Below are positions 1-9,486 of a stretch of DNA of 32,569 bases, one piece after another. The notes beneath the pieces are model-generated. The model had not been told where the DNA came from. It searched no databases and was given only the letters and a program-made list of their open reading frames with translations. Source of the stretch: an uncultured Methanospirillaceae archaeon (GTDB lineage: Archaea > Halobacteriota > Methanomicrobia > Methanomicrobiales > Methanospirillaceae); the NCBI GenBank assembly GCA_949319355.1, contig CASGHA010000031.1:1-32569 (forward strand), given 5' to 3'. The translations under genes and the position numbers were made by a program. How positions within the stretch are numbered: position 1 is the first letter of the stretch; each line of letters opens with the position of its first letter.

Positions 1-85
1 GGTTCGGTCCGGTTCTCTCCATCATACATGAACACCCGTGAAGACTGTCATTATGTCGTAGAGTGCATCACCAAGGTGGCCTCTC

Positions 86-385
86 ATGCACGTCATCCGG
101 GACCATCTCCTTAAACGGTGCCATGATGGCTCCGATATCAGGGAGGTCCTCCTCTCTGATGACCCGGACGGTCAGTTCATCACCTACCTAAAGACATTCG
201 GAGTGGTAACGGTCATTGACTCTCCCGAAACCCCTTTTTTCACCTTTGAACGCAGAGGGTGGTACTCGGTCAAGGGGATGATCGGAGACCGCATCGTCCA
301 CGCACAGTTCAAGAAGGGAGATGGTCCCGCATTTATTGATGATTTTTCATCAATACTGCAACAATTCAGGTCCACTTCAGCCTGA
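86..385 (+). CDS. hypothetical protein, 99 aa
   Basis: ORF with plausible RBS (aaggtgg) just upstream of ATG; no recognised domain. Confidence 0.55.
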   Translation: MHVIRDHLLKRCHDGSDIREVLLSDDPDGQFITYLKTFGVVTVIDSPETPFFTFERRGWYSVKGMIGDRIVHAQFKKGDGPAFIDDFSSILQQFRSTSA

Positions 386-525
386 GCTCCTTGTCACTGC
401 CTTCGACCCGTTTCGGCCAGACGATCTCCATTTCCTATGAACCGGTTTCATACAGGTCCACCCGCCTGCTTTACGACGGCCGGGTATGAAGAACAGGATG
501 TAACAATCCCCTGATTGAAAAAGAC

Positions 526-536
526 ATTAAAAATAA
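526..536 (+). promoter_or_regulatory. putative archaeal TATA-like element (attaaaaataa) about 31-41 bp upstream of the first flavoprotein ATG
   Basis: A/T-rich box at archaeal promoter spacing in an otherwise GC-rich region. Confidence 0.35.
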
Positions 537-566
537 CTTTTTTTAGTCAGCCGGCACACGCAGGCT

Positions 567-1193
567 ATGGCCATCAGGGTCCTTGGAATAGCCGGAAGCC
601 CGAGGAGGAATGGAAATTCGGAAACGCTCCTTGACTGGGTCCTCGAAACCATGAGGGCGGAGAGCGGTGTAAGCATCGAAAAGATCCCCCTTGATGAGGC
701 AGACATCAACATGTGCCGTGGATGTAATGCCTGTGAAAAACTGAACCACTGTATCCAGAGGGACGGGATGGACACCATACATGACCGGCTCCTGGAAGCG
801 GACATCATAATCCTGTCTTCACCGATTTTCTGTATGGGAATCGCTGCCCAGGTCAAAGCTCTCATCGACCGGGCACAGGTGTTCAGGTCGCGAAAATATG
901 TCCTGAAACTGCCGGTTACAGACCCTTCACGAAAAGGAAAGCGTTTTGGAGCCTTTCTTGCGACGGCAGGACAGGACTGGCCGCATGTATTCGATGCAGC
1001 CATCCCCTCGGTAAAGTGTTTCTACCATGTCATCGATATCAGGGACGCAGACATCAGCTACCTCATGGTCAGAAACGTGGACGAGAAGGGCGCGGTTCTT
1101 AATCATCCCACCGCAAAACAGGACGCAGTAATACTCGGCCAGAACCTTGTGGCGACGGCCCGGCAGAGACTTGGAGACCCCACCTCAGGATGA
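567..1193 (+). CDS. Isf-type iron-sulfur flavoprotein / NADPH-dependent FMN reductase family protein
   Basis: N-terminal flavodoxin-like loop VLGIAGSPRRNGNSETL; compact motif CRGCNACEKLNHC (CX2CX2CX5C); SSPIFCMGIAAQVKALIDRAQ. Confidence 0.88.
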   Translation: MAIRVLGIAGSPRRNGNSETLLDWVLETMRAESGVSIEKIPLDEADINMCRGCNACEKLNHCIQRDGMDTIHDRLLEADIIILSSPIFCMGIAAQVKALIDRAQVFRSRKYVLKLPVTDPSRKGKRFGAFLATAGQDWPHVFDAAIPSVKCFYHVIDIRDADISYLMVRNVDEKGAVLNHPTAKQDAVILGQNLVATARQRLGDPTSG

Positions 1194-1819
1194 CGATGCC
1201 AGCAGAGATCTTCGTCCTGGGTATCTCCGGCAGTCCGAGGAGGCATGGGAATACCGAACAACTGCTTGACGCCTTCATGGAAGGCGCAGTATCAGCAGGG
1301 GCGAAAACCGAAAAAACCGTTTTAAAAGGGCTTACCTATGCCCCTTGCAGGGGATGCAACGCCTGTCATAAAAACGGGGCCTGCGTCCTTGATGATGACG
1401 CCCCGCCCCTTTTTAACAGGATCCTTGGAGCAGACGTCATCGCCCTTGCCTCCCCCATCTATTCTATGGGGATCACTGCTGAACTGAAAGGACTTATCGA
1501 CCGGTCGCAGTATATATGGGCACAGAAGTTCATTTTAAAGACGCGTTTTTTCACCACGGCCCATATCATCCGACATAAGGGAATTTTTATATCAACGGCA
1601 GGGTCTTCATGGGATAATGTCTTCGACAGTGCATTTCCTATGATTACCGCTTTTTTCAACACCATGGGGATCGAGTACTATGACAACATCATTGCCAACA
1701 ACCTTGACGAATTCCATGGGATAATGGGTCATCCCACGGCACTTGACGATGCCAGGGCGAAAGGGTACGAGGTCGTGAGAGCGGTACTGAAGACCAGAGA
1801 GATGGGGGCAGGCCAATGA
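1190..1819 (+). CDS. Isf-type iron-sulfur flavoprotein, tandem paralogue
   Basis: VLGISGSPRRHGNTEQLL; CRGCNACHKNGAC (CX2CX2CX5C); ASPIYSMGITAELKGLIDRSQ; 4-bp overlap with upstream gene. Confidence 0.88.
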   Translation: MTMPAEIFVLGISGSPRRHGNTEQLLDAFMEGAVSAGAKTEKTVLKGLTYAPCRGCNACHKNGACVLDDDAPPLFNRILGADVIALASPIYSMGITAELKGLIDRSQYIWAQKFILKTRFFTTAHIIRHKGIFISTAGSSWDNVFDSAFPMITAFFNTMGIEYYDNIIANNLDEFHGIMGHPTALDDARAKGYEVVRAVLKTREMGAGQ

Positions 1820-1973
1820 ATGGCCATGCTTTCTGAACAGTTATTCCATGAATCGCCCTTTTCATGGATTTTACCTGGAGGAGGCAAAAAGACCTGCATC
1901 CGACTGCCGGGTATATTTCAGGTTATCGCGTACCCGGAAAGGCAGTTATTTAAAAATGGGGCTACTCCATGCG

Positions 1974-2984
1974 TTACCGTTTGCTCAGGCGGTATGAATC
2001 ACAGGGAATAGAGACCTCATACCAGGGACTGTTTCCCGGCAGGGTCTTTTCACTGAGTTCAAAACCCGAGATCAACAGGACTTCCCTCATATCTGAAACT
2101 CTAAGCCCATAAGGCCTGCCAGAAAGGGTTTTGCCAGCGGGTTTGGTCGCTTCTCCGTTCCCGGTGCATTCATCCCTGTACTCAATGACCAGTCTGCCAT
2201 TCTCTTCCCGGGTACTGAGCCTGACGGTCGTGTCCGGGATATTGTTTCTGAAACTGATGTCAAGGAGCACAACAAAGGCCTTCTGAAGTGTTATATCAGC
2301 AAATACCTCGTAATAATCGGCATTATTCGTGACTCTCCCCTGGACGGCGGCCCGTTCCTCTACTGCATGTGCAATGATCTCGTGAAGGCCCTTCCAACAG
2401 GGGTCTGCAACACCGAGCTCCTTGAACTCACGCGTATAGGTGACCTGGCGCTGGATGGTTATGGCAGACTGGAGGCACCGTTCAAGGAAAGTCTTCATTT
2501 CATCATCAGAATCCGGCACCAGGTCAAGGGAAAGTTCGATGTAGCCAAGGAGTGCGGTGATCTGGTTCTGGATGTCATGTCTTACGACGCTGGTTATGAG
2601 AGAAGACTTCTTTCCACCCTGGACAAGGCCATCGGTTGTCATGAAAACAGGGGTGACATCTGTCAGAAAGAGTCCATACACTGCCGGTCCCCCGGTTTCA
2701 TCGGAGATACTCCATAGGCGGTACAGGAACTCCAGGCTCCTGTGATTCACGGGAAGGCTGATCCTTCCAAGGGAACCGTCTTCCTGCATCTGGCCCTGAA
2801 GAGTGGCTGCCAGTTCACTCAGGGGGGCAACATCAGCCAGACGTTTACCAGCAACCTCCCCGGGAAAAAGGCCGGTCGTTTCGGCTGCCATGTCGCTCTG
2901 GTCAAGGATGCGGAGCCCGGCATCGAGGAGGAAGAACGCGGTCCCGGGTGCATTGGAGGCCTGGATGAGCCATTTATCATTCAT
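1974..2984 (-). CDS. PAS-domain sensor histidine kinase-like protein with degenerate ATPase domain
   Basis: N-terminal PAS-like region; H-box RHDIQNQITALLGYIELSLDL; C-terminal HATPase-like fold with poor N/G boxes. Confidence 0.75.
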   Translation of the reverse strand: MNDKWLIQASNAPGTAFFLLDAGLRILDQSDMAAETTGLFPGEVAGKRLADVAPLSELAATLQGQMQEDGSLGRISLPVNHRSLEFLYRLWSISDETGGPAVYGLFLTDVTPVFMTTDGLVQGGKKSSLITSVVRHDIQNQITALLGYIELSLDLVPDSDDEMKTFLERCLQSAITIQRQVTYTREFKELGVADPCWKGLHEIIAHAVEERAAVQGRVTNNADYYEVFADITLQKAFVVLLDISFRNNIPDTTVRLSTREENGRLVIEYRDECTGNGEATKPAGKTLSGRPYGLRVSDMREVLLISGFELSEKTLPGNSPWYEVSIPCDSYRLSKR

Positions 2985-3282
2985 GGAGGTAAATTAAGCC
3001 ATTTTTTACGAAGTACACAGCCTGTCCCCTCACTCCGCATTCTCCCTGCTTTTTATGAGCCGGTCTGTTTCGGTCACGCTGGGTCCTCTGATCAGTATCA
3101 TACGAATCTGCCCGGGAAAGGAAAAAAGGTTCCCATCCCCTGTTTTCCGGGCGCTATGGATCCGCATTCTCATGATTTACCAATGAACCGGTTTTTTTAT
3201 GACACGATATTTTTCGCTATGGATACCAGGTTTCCGATGGCCCCTGATAGAAAGGGCCTGGAAATAGGGGATTATATGGGGT

Positions 3283-4440
3283 TTATTCGTGCCTTAGAGC
3301 TTCGATAGGGTTCAGGTCCGACGCTTTCCAGGCAGGATAGAACCCTGAAAGGAGACACGTACCGACTCCGAACGCCATCCCGTACAGGATATAGATCATA
3401 CTGGATGGTGCGAATACGAAGCGTGTTGTCTGAAGCATTACCTGGGACACCAGGAGCCCGGCAAACACCGATAAAACCGCCCCTATGCCGCTCCCTATCA
3501 ACCCGAGAAGCAGGGCCTCGTAGAGGAACATCCGCCTTACCTCCTTCCTCTTTGCTCCAATACTTCGCATTATTCCGATTTCACGCGTCCTTTCAGTGAC
3601 CGACATGAGCATAACATTCAGGATGCTGACACCCGCCACGACCAGGGAAATACCGCCGATAGCAGTCGTAAAGAGTGAGATCCTGCTGAAGGAGTCAAGA
3701 ATTGTCTCCATAATCTTCCTCGTATCGACAACATCAACCACGGTTTCCCTTCCCCGGTTCAGCGCTTTTTCAATGGTCTTCTTTGTTGAATCAATCTCGT
3801 CCAGGCTTTTTACCTTCACTATTACCGAGTCATATTCCTTCCGGTTGTATGAGTCCTGGAACCATTTCGAGGAGACCACGATGCCATAATCAGGGTTTAT
3901 ATCAAAGCCCATTCCCCGCTCCTTGAGAATTGCTGATACGCGGAGCGTCCCCTTGTCCCTGACCCCGATCAGGCTTCCGACCTTGAGCTTGTTGTCTTCG
4001 GCAAAGCGGGCCCCTACCATGGCACCCGAAGACCCCCTGAGCATGCTGCCTTCTTTTATATCCAGAAAAACCGGCATGTCCTTTGGGTCAAGGCCATAGA
4101 TGATCCCGGCAGTTTCCTCAGACCCAACCGACATCCGGTCGCTCGTCTGATATACCGGCACGGCAAGACTCGGAGCTGCCGCACGCTTGATCTGTTCAAA
4201 CTGCCGGTCGGTAATCCGGTCATTCGCAGTGGAAAAACCCATCGCGCCGCCGACATGAGGGGAGACCACCAGTGTGTCACTGACCTTCGTAAGGTCTTCG
4301 GAGATGAACAGGACTATTCCTGCACCAAGGATCCCCATAGCGGTAATCGAGGTCACCCCGATGATTACGCCGAGGACGGCAAGGATCGACCTGAACAGAT
4401 GAAGCCTCAGGTTCCGTTTTGCAAGTTCAAAAAAGATCAT
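3283..4440 (-). CDS. MacB/FtsX-type ABC transporter permease
   Basis: N-terminal FFELAKRNLRLHLFRSILAVLGVIIGVTSI, large extracytoplasmic domain, C-terminal TERTREIGIMRSIGAKRKEVRRMFLYEALLLG plus TM helices. Confidence 0.92.
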   Translation of the reverse strand: MIFFELAKRNLRLHLFRSILAVLGVIIGVTSITAMGILGAGIVLFISEDLTKVSDTLVVSPHVGGAMGFSTANDRITDRQFEQIKRAAAPSLAVPVYQTSDRMSVGSEETAGIIYGLDPKDMPVFLDIKEGSMLRGSSGAMVGARFAEDNKLKVGSLIGVRDKGTLRVSAILKERGMGFDINPDYGIVVSSKWFQDSYNRKEYDSVIVKVKSLDEIDSTKKTIEKALNRGRETVVDVVDTRKIMETILDSFSRISLFTTAIGGISLVVAGVSILNVMLMSVTERTREIGIMRSIGAKRKEVRRMFLYEALLLGLIGSGIGAVLSVFAGLLVSQVMLQTTRFVFAPSSMIYILYGMAFGVGTCLLSGFYPAWKASDLNPIEALRHE

Positions 4441-5135
4441 TCAACCCTCCCGTCACGGATATGGATGGTCCTTTCAGCGAACTCAGCGATCTTCGGGTCA
4501 TGCGTGACCATCACAATCGTCTTTCCACGCCGGTTCATACCCAGCAGGAGCTCCATGATACCATTCCCCGTCTTGGTATCGAGGTTTCCCGTAGGTTCGT
4601 CACAAAGAAGAAGGGCGGGGTCGTTGATGAGAGCGCGTGCGATCGCAACCCGTTGCTGCTGCCCACCGGACAACTCTGAAGGTCTGCGTTCATAGCTGTC
4701 TTCAGGGAGGTCGACGGCACTGAACAGCTGGTGGGGTCTTTGACCGCACTCCCTCTTTCCGCAGGCAAGCATAATCGGGAATTCAATATTCTCCCTTGCC
4801 GTGAGCAGGGGAAAGAGGTTGAACTGCTGAAATATGAAACCGATCCGGTCACGGCGGAGCTCCGTCAGCTGGTCATCGGTGAGCGTCGACACATCAGCTC
4901 CTTCAATCCGAAGGACACCAGTGGAAGGGACATCGAGCCCTCCAATGAGGTTGAGAAGGGTGGACTTCCCGGAACCGGACGGACCCATGATAGCGACAAA
5001 CTCGCCCGTCATGATTGAGAGCGTCGCATTATCGAGGGCTACCACGTTTCCTGCAGGGTGGGGATATACCTTGGAGACCCGTTCAAACTCGATAAGAGGC
5101 GTCCCGCCGTTCACGCGGACCCCCGGTGGCGCCAC
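4437..5135 (-). CDS. ABC transporter ATP-binding protein (LolD/MacB family)
   Basis: Walker A GPSGSGKSTLL, signature LSGGQQQRVAIARAL, Walker B LLLCDEPTGNLD; 4-bp overlap with permease; start codon uncertain. Confidence 0.95.
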   Translation of the reverse strand: MAPPGVRVNGGTPLIEFERVSKVYPHPAGNVVALDNATLSIMTGEFVAIMGPSGSGKSTLLNLIGGLDVPSTGVLRIEGADVSTLTDDQLTELRRDRIGFIFQQFNLFPLLTARENIEFPIMLACGKRECGQRPHQLFSAVDLPEDSYERRPSELSGGQQQRVAIARALINDPALLLCDEPTGNLDTKTGNGIMELLLGMNRRGKTIVMVTHDPKIAEFAERTIHIRDGRVE

Positions 5136-6280
5136 GAAACCAATACTATTGCCCCCACCAGGACGGCTGCTGCTACCACAATGGCGACAGGCAGGAGAGG
5201 GGAATCAGCACCGGTTTTTCCGCCAGTGGTATTGACATCAGGGAGCTCGACCGTCATCCGGTTCGTATAGGGGTTTCCGTCGCTGTCCTTGTAATCGATG
5301 ACAAGGGGTATAGAAGGATTGTTTTCCGATTTAAAGGTCACTTCAAAGCTTGAAAAATCATCAGGTTTCAGTGAACCGACGACATTGACCTTGAAGGGGT
5401 CGACGGGCACGGCGGGTGGTGAAGAGGTAATGATTACTGCTTTCGCATCCTCGAGTCCCGCATTCGTGACATCCCCCGTCACCCTGTAAAACCCTCCCTC
5501 TTCCTTGACGGCGATGTTTGAGACGACCGGATTCGGGCTCGTCTTGCTCGTTCCCATCACAAGCGGGAGGGGAACAGACAGGCTGTGGTCATTAACGCCG
5601 TTCTTATAGGATACCCGGAAGGTGATGTTCGCATCAGCGGATGGTGTTATGGTGAAGGTCGCGGTCGTTGCATTGTTTGGATCCAGGGTGCCGATGAAGA
5701 CTCCTGAGGGGATGCTGTCAAAGTTTTTCCCTTCCGGGGTAACGGAGACACTTTCCACGGTGTTGTCACGTGGGTTGCCAATCAGGATCCCTACCTTATC
5801 CTTTTTTCCTTCCGTGAACGAATCTGGCCGGTCCTGGATTGATACCGAGAGCTGGGTTTCCTTGACGAGGATCTTGACGGGGTACCTTAAAAAACCTGAA
5901 TCACGGAAGTCCAACGAGAAAACGGGGTAAAAAATGCCACTCTGGGCCTTGGCGGAGAGAGTGAAGGTAAAGGTCATCGAGTTTCCTGCACCAAGGAGAC
6001 CAACGGAGTCATAGTTCCCTTCCTCGACAATGAAGTTATTATCATAAATCGTCGCCCGGCGGATCGCTACCGGGCTGTTACCCGTGTTTTTTACGGTTAT
6101 TGAAACGGTCCCGGTATCATAAGGAAAAAACTCACCGGGGTAAACATTCACTGTGGTTACCGTCACCTGAGCAGCGGCCTGGTCGCCGGGAAGGGGCAGT
6201 TCGGCCTGGGCAAGAGAAATGAACAGTATACAGATGGCTGTAACCGACAGGAACATCCTGATGAAATCCTTTGCGAGCAT
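5111..6280 (-). CDS. COG1361-like S-layer/CARDB-type surface protein
   Basis: Signal peptide, repeated Ig-like segments (VSITVKNTGNSPVAIRRATI; VTGDVTNAGLEDAKAVII), C-terminal TM helix LLPVAIVVAAAVLVGAIVLV followed by WRHR. Confidence 0.82.
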   Translation of the reverse strand: MLAKDFIRMFLSVTAICILFISLAQAELPLPGDQAAAQVTVTTVNVYPGEFFPYDTGTVSITVKNTGNSPVAIRRATIYDNNFIVEEGNYDSVGLLGAGNSMTFTFTLSAKAQSGIFYPVFSLDFRDSGFLRYPVKILVKETQLSVSIQDRPDSFTEGKKDKVGILIGNPRDNTVESVSVTPEGKNFDSIPSGVFIGTLDPNNATTATFTITPSADANITFRVSYKNGVNDHSLSVPLPLVMGTSKTSPNPVVSNIAVKEEGGFYRVTGDVTNAGLEDAKAVIITSSPPAVPVDPFKVNVVGSLKPDDFSSFEVTFKSENNPSIPLVIDYKDSDGNPYTNRMTVELPDVNTTGGKTGADSPLLPVAIVVAAAVLVGAIVLVSWRHRGSA

Positions 6281-6281
6281 G

Positions 6282-6953
6282 TTACACCCCGCTCTGTCCC
6301 ATCAGGTAGAAGGCGGCCGTTGCCGCGATGTAGATACCGACAGGAATTGCAACACAAAGGGATGCGTGCTTCAGCGTCAGTCCCCTCGCATATTTCATGC
6401 CAAATACCCAGAGGTTTGCCGACCAGATGAGGAAGATGACCATTACCAGGGTGGATGAGAGCGAGAGCGCCCGCATAGAGGGATCCTGCATCAACCGGGT
6501 CACCGCGGATGTCATTACCGTCGGGTCCATTGAGGTCACCGGGTTAACCCGGACTGAAGGCAGGTAGACCGTGGCAAATACTACTTCTATCCCGTTGGCA
6601 AGAATCATAGGGATCATCCCGAACCCTGTTACCTCGAGGGTCTTTAAAAATGGACCTTTCCCTGCGAAGACCATGGTGAGGACAAAAAAGACCACGGAAA
6701 CCACCAGCCACATGATAAACTGGGCGATAAAACCGGATATACCGCCGATAGCCCCGATTATTCCACCCATCTGGGCGGCCTGCCCGGAAAAAATGCGTGC
6801 CGTGACAGAACTCGTCATGAGAGCATACACCCCTGCAAAGACAGCAGCAACACCGACAATAATGGCGGGCACTTTGATATCAGGAGGAGTCTGTGCTTTT
6901 GTCGCAAAAAACCTGTCAGGGTTGAGGAGGAGATCCCATGTTGTTTCAGTCAT
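6282..6953 (-). CDS. Yip1-domain integral membrane protein
   Basis: N-terminal LLLNPDRFFATKA motif and about five hydrophobic helices typical of the Yip1 family. Confidence 0.78.
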   Translation of the reverse strand: MTETTWDLLLNPDRFFATKAQTPPDIKVPAIIVGVAAVFAGVYALMTSSVTARIFSGQAAQMGGIIGAIGGISGFIAQFIMWLVVSVVFFVLTMVFAGKGPFLKTLEVTGFGMIPMILANGIEVVFATVYLPSVRVNPVTSMDPTVMTSAVTRLMQDPSMRALSLSSTLVMVIFLIWSANLWVFGMKYARGLTLKHASLCVAIPVGIYIAATAAFYLMGQSGV

Positions 6954-7060
6954 GACATATCAGCTGCACACAGAGCTTATCATTGGTCAAATAAATACTT
7001 GTATGGCCGATATCGTGCTAAAATTGGTTAATCGGTCATGCACGCCCTGATCCCTGTTTT

Positions 7061-7993
7061 TTACCACATCTCCTTCTTTCTGAAGACCAGGAAGCCGGCA
7101 ATAGAGATCCCTATGGCCATGACCATGATTATCGGAAACGCATGGGGAGAGTCCTGAAATGGAAGGTTTACATTCATGCCGTACATGCTGGCTATAAGTG
7201 TCGGTATCATGAGGAGGATCGTCACTGCAGTAAGGAACTTCATGACAACAGAGACGTTGTTGGAAATAACCGATGCGAATGCACCCATCATTCCGGTAAG
7301 GATACTCATGTAGATGTTGGCCATCTCAATGGCCTGCCGGCTCTCAATGACAGTCTCATCATAGAGGTCCTTCTCTTCCTCCCCGAGACGCAGACATTGC
7401 ATATTATGGAACTTTTCCATCATGATAGCATTTGAACGAAGGGAAGTCGTAAAAAATACAAGGCTCTTTTCCAGGTTGAGGAGATTTATCAACTGTTCGT
7501 TCTTCATAGCCCGGTGGATTGCGTTCTCCATCTGGTTGGTCATGCGGTTGATTTCCTTTAAATACCTCATGAAGAGAAGAGCGTTTCGAAGACAGATGAG
7601 CAGGACGAACCTTTCACGTTCCGAAGGGAGAAACGACCTGACCCGTCCTTCGATGAAACTCTGGATGACCTCAACCTCGGTCAGGGTAACGGTGATGGTC
7701 AGGTCTTCGACCAGGATAATCCCTATCGGCAGAGTGATGAAGGGAATATCTGCATCCACTGGTTCTTTGCGTGGGGTCCGCATCACGATGAGCAGGGCGC
7801 CTCCGTCCCGTTCTATCCGTGCCCTTTCATCGACATCAAGCGGATCTGTAAAAAAATCAATGGGAATGCCAAACTGTGTCGTAAGGGATTCCAGTTCCTT
7901 TTCACTTGGGTTGATGACACTTACCCATGCGCCGGGTTCATAGGTATCAAGAATTGAAAGCCCGTTGCCATTTCTCCGGTAGATTGTGATCAT
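7061..7993 (-). CDS. corA: CorA-family magnesium/cobalt transporter
   Basis: C-terminal YGMNVNLPF motif with two TM helices. Start reset from the ORF-track 8089 to the internal ATG at 7993 (MITIYRRNG). Confidence 0.92.
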   Translation of the reverse strand: MITIYRRNGNGLSILDTYEPGAWVSVINPSEKELESLTTQFGIPIDFFTDPLDVDERARIERDGGALLIVMRTPRKEPVDADIPFITLPIGIILVEDLTITVTLTEVEVIQSFIEGRVRSFLPSERERFVLLICLRNALLFMRYLKEINRMTNQMENAIHRAMKNEQLINLLNLEKSLVFFTTSLRSNAIMMEKFHNMQCLRLGEEEKDLYDETVIESRQAIEMANIYMSILTGMMGAFASVISNNVSVVMKFLTAVTILLMIPTLIASMYGMNVNLPFQDSPHAFPIIMVMAIGISIAGFLVFRKKEMW

Positions 7994-8243
7994 GGCATGC
8001 CCCCTGCAGACGGCTTTTGTGAACCCTGGTCCTTCCGGGATCCCCTGCGTAACCCTGCCCTGGAGGCGGGATGTACGCAATTTCTCCATAGATGGCCCTT
8101 ATTTTTATTTTACCGGATTTTCGAAGCCTAAAAGAGCTGCTCGCGCATCCAGTTAATACCTTTCGATCACGGGTCTCCGGCGTGGTCTGAATGAAGGAAT
8201 TCGTCCGAAATAATCTTATGAGTTCAGGTTGAAGGGAGAGTGA

Positions 8244-8843
8244 ATGGACAGGCAGCTGATTGGAATTGGTATCCTGGTCGTTTGCATAGTCGTCGCAGGA
8301 GCTGTCATGGTACCACACTCACCAACGGGTGCAATCGGCAGGCATGACCCATACACTGCGGATGCCGCAATCCGTGCGGCACTGGACTATATCAAAAGCA
8401 TGCCTGAGTTTTTTGTATACAACGGGAACGGTCTCTCGGTCACCTCTACGGCAGAAGGGAAATGCGTGGGGTGCTGGTATGTTAATGTCACTTTTGAACG
8501 AAACCGTGCTGATGACCAGAACCAGACCGAGCGGGTCACCGGCATCGTTTTCGTGAACAAAAACAAGGTAGGCAGGGTTGAGCTTACCCAGGTCAACGGA
8601 TCGGGATCTGCCCAGCATACTCTTGTCAGATCGAGGGGGATTGTCCTGTATAACGACCTCGAAGGCGGCTTTTATGGTATTCTTGCGGATGATGGTTCCC
8701 GTTACCTCCCTCAGAACCTGCCAAGGGAATACACCGAGGACAAACTCAGGGTAAACTTTACGGCAGCCCTGCGGCCGGATATCATCACGACCTCCAACTG
8801 GGGAACCCCGGTCGAGATAAAGACCATAGACACGATAAAATAG
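8244..8843 (+). CDS. hypothetical membrane-anchored extracytoplasmic protein
   Basis: N-terminal TM helix LIGIGILVVCIVVAGAVMV followed by a soluble domain with CVGCWYVNVTF. Confidence 0.7.
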   Translation: MDRQLIGIGILVVCIVVAGAVMVPHSPTGAIGRHDPYTADAAIRAALDYIKSMPEFFVYNGNGLSVTSTAEGKCVGCWYVNVTFERNRADDQNQTERVTGIVFVNKNKVGRVELTQVNGSGSAQHTLVRSRGIVLYNDLEGGFYGILADDGSRYLPQNLPREYTEDKLRVNFTAALRPDIITTSNWGTPVEIKTIDTIK

Positions 8844-8937
8844 ATATTTTTCCCTTCTCTGGCAAGGTGGAATCTTCCGATAAAGGACTTATGCCCGTGC
8901 TCCAGATGGACCACGCACACCCACGTTGCCTCGCAGG

Positions 8938-9363
8938 TCAGCCTGGGACCGGGCCAAACTCTTTGTCGATGAAGGACATGATGTCATCCCTGATCCTGCG
9001 GAATTCCCCCAGGACAACTTCGTCAGGCCCAGACAAACTGGCAGGGTTTGGAAAACCGACGTGAATCGTTTTTCCTGCCAAGGGAAAAACCGGGCATGTT
9101 TCCTCTGCCGTATCACAGACCGTAACCACGTAATCCAGATGCTTTTTTAAAAAACCTGAAATGCTTTTTGATCGTTGTCTGGAAATATCAACGCCGACTT
9201 CCTTCATGAGCATGACTGCAGTGGTACTGAGCCTGCTAGGATGGATCCCCGCGGAAAAGGCTTTGTATTGTTCATTATATCGTGCCCTCAGGTACCCTTC
9301 AGCTATCTGTGAGCGGGCGGCGTTATGAGAACAGATGAACAGGACTGTTTTTTTCTTCTTCAT
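8938..9363 (-). CDS. arsC: arsenate reductase / low-molecular-weight protein tyrosine phosphatase family
   Basis: P-loop CSHNAARS (CX5R-S) and downstream CDTAEETCP cysteine pair as in thioredoxin-coupled ArsC. Confidence 0.87.
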   Translation of the reverse strand: MKKKKTVLFICSHNAARSQIAEGYLRARYNEQYKAFSAGIHPSRLSTTAVMLMKEVGVDISRQRSKSISGFLKKHLDYVVTVCDTAEETCPVFPLAGKTIHVGFPNPASLSGPDEVVLGEFRRIRDDIMSFIDKEFGPVPG

Positions 9364-9486
9364 GGAGCTTCCTGAAGCGGGTCTGGAGAATTGAAGAAAA
9401 CAATCAAGGAAACGGAAATCAATTCCCGGTACATGACTGATAACAAGAAATGCCAGGAGGTCTCCAAGGGGGGGTGATACCGGTGA

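Noticed and set aside
1820-2011. 63-aa ORF just after the second flavoprotein gene
   Set aside because: No RBS or family similarity recognised, and it runs into the 3' end of the kinase gene.
2742-3308. 188-aa ORF on + strand across the kinase-permease gap
   Set aside because: Overlaps both confident minus-strand genes; no signal peptide or family motif. The 300-bp gap itself may hold regulatory sequence but nothing specific was recognised.
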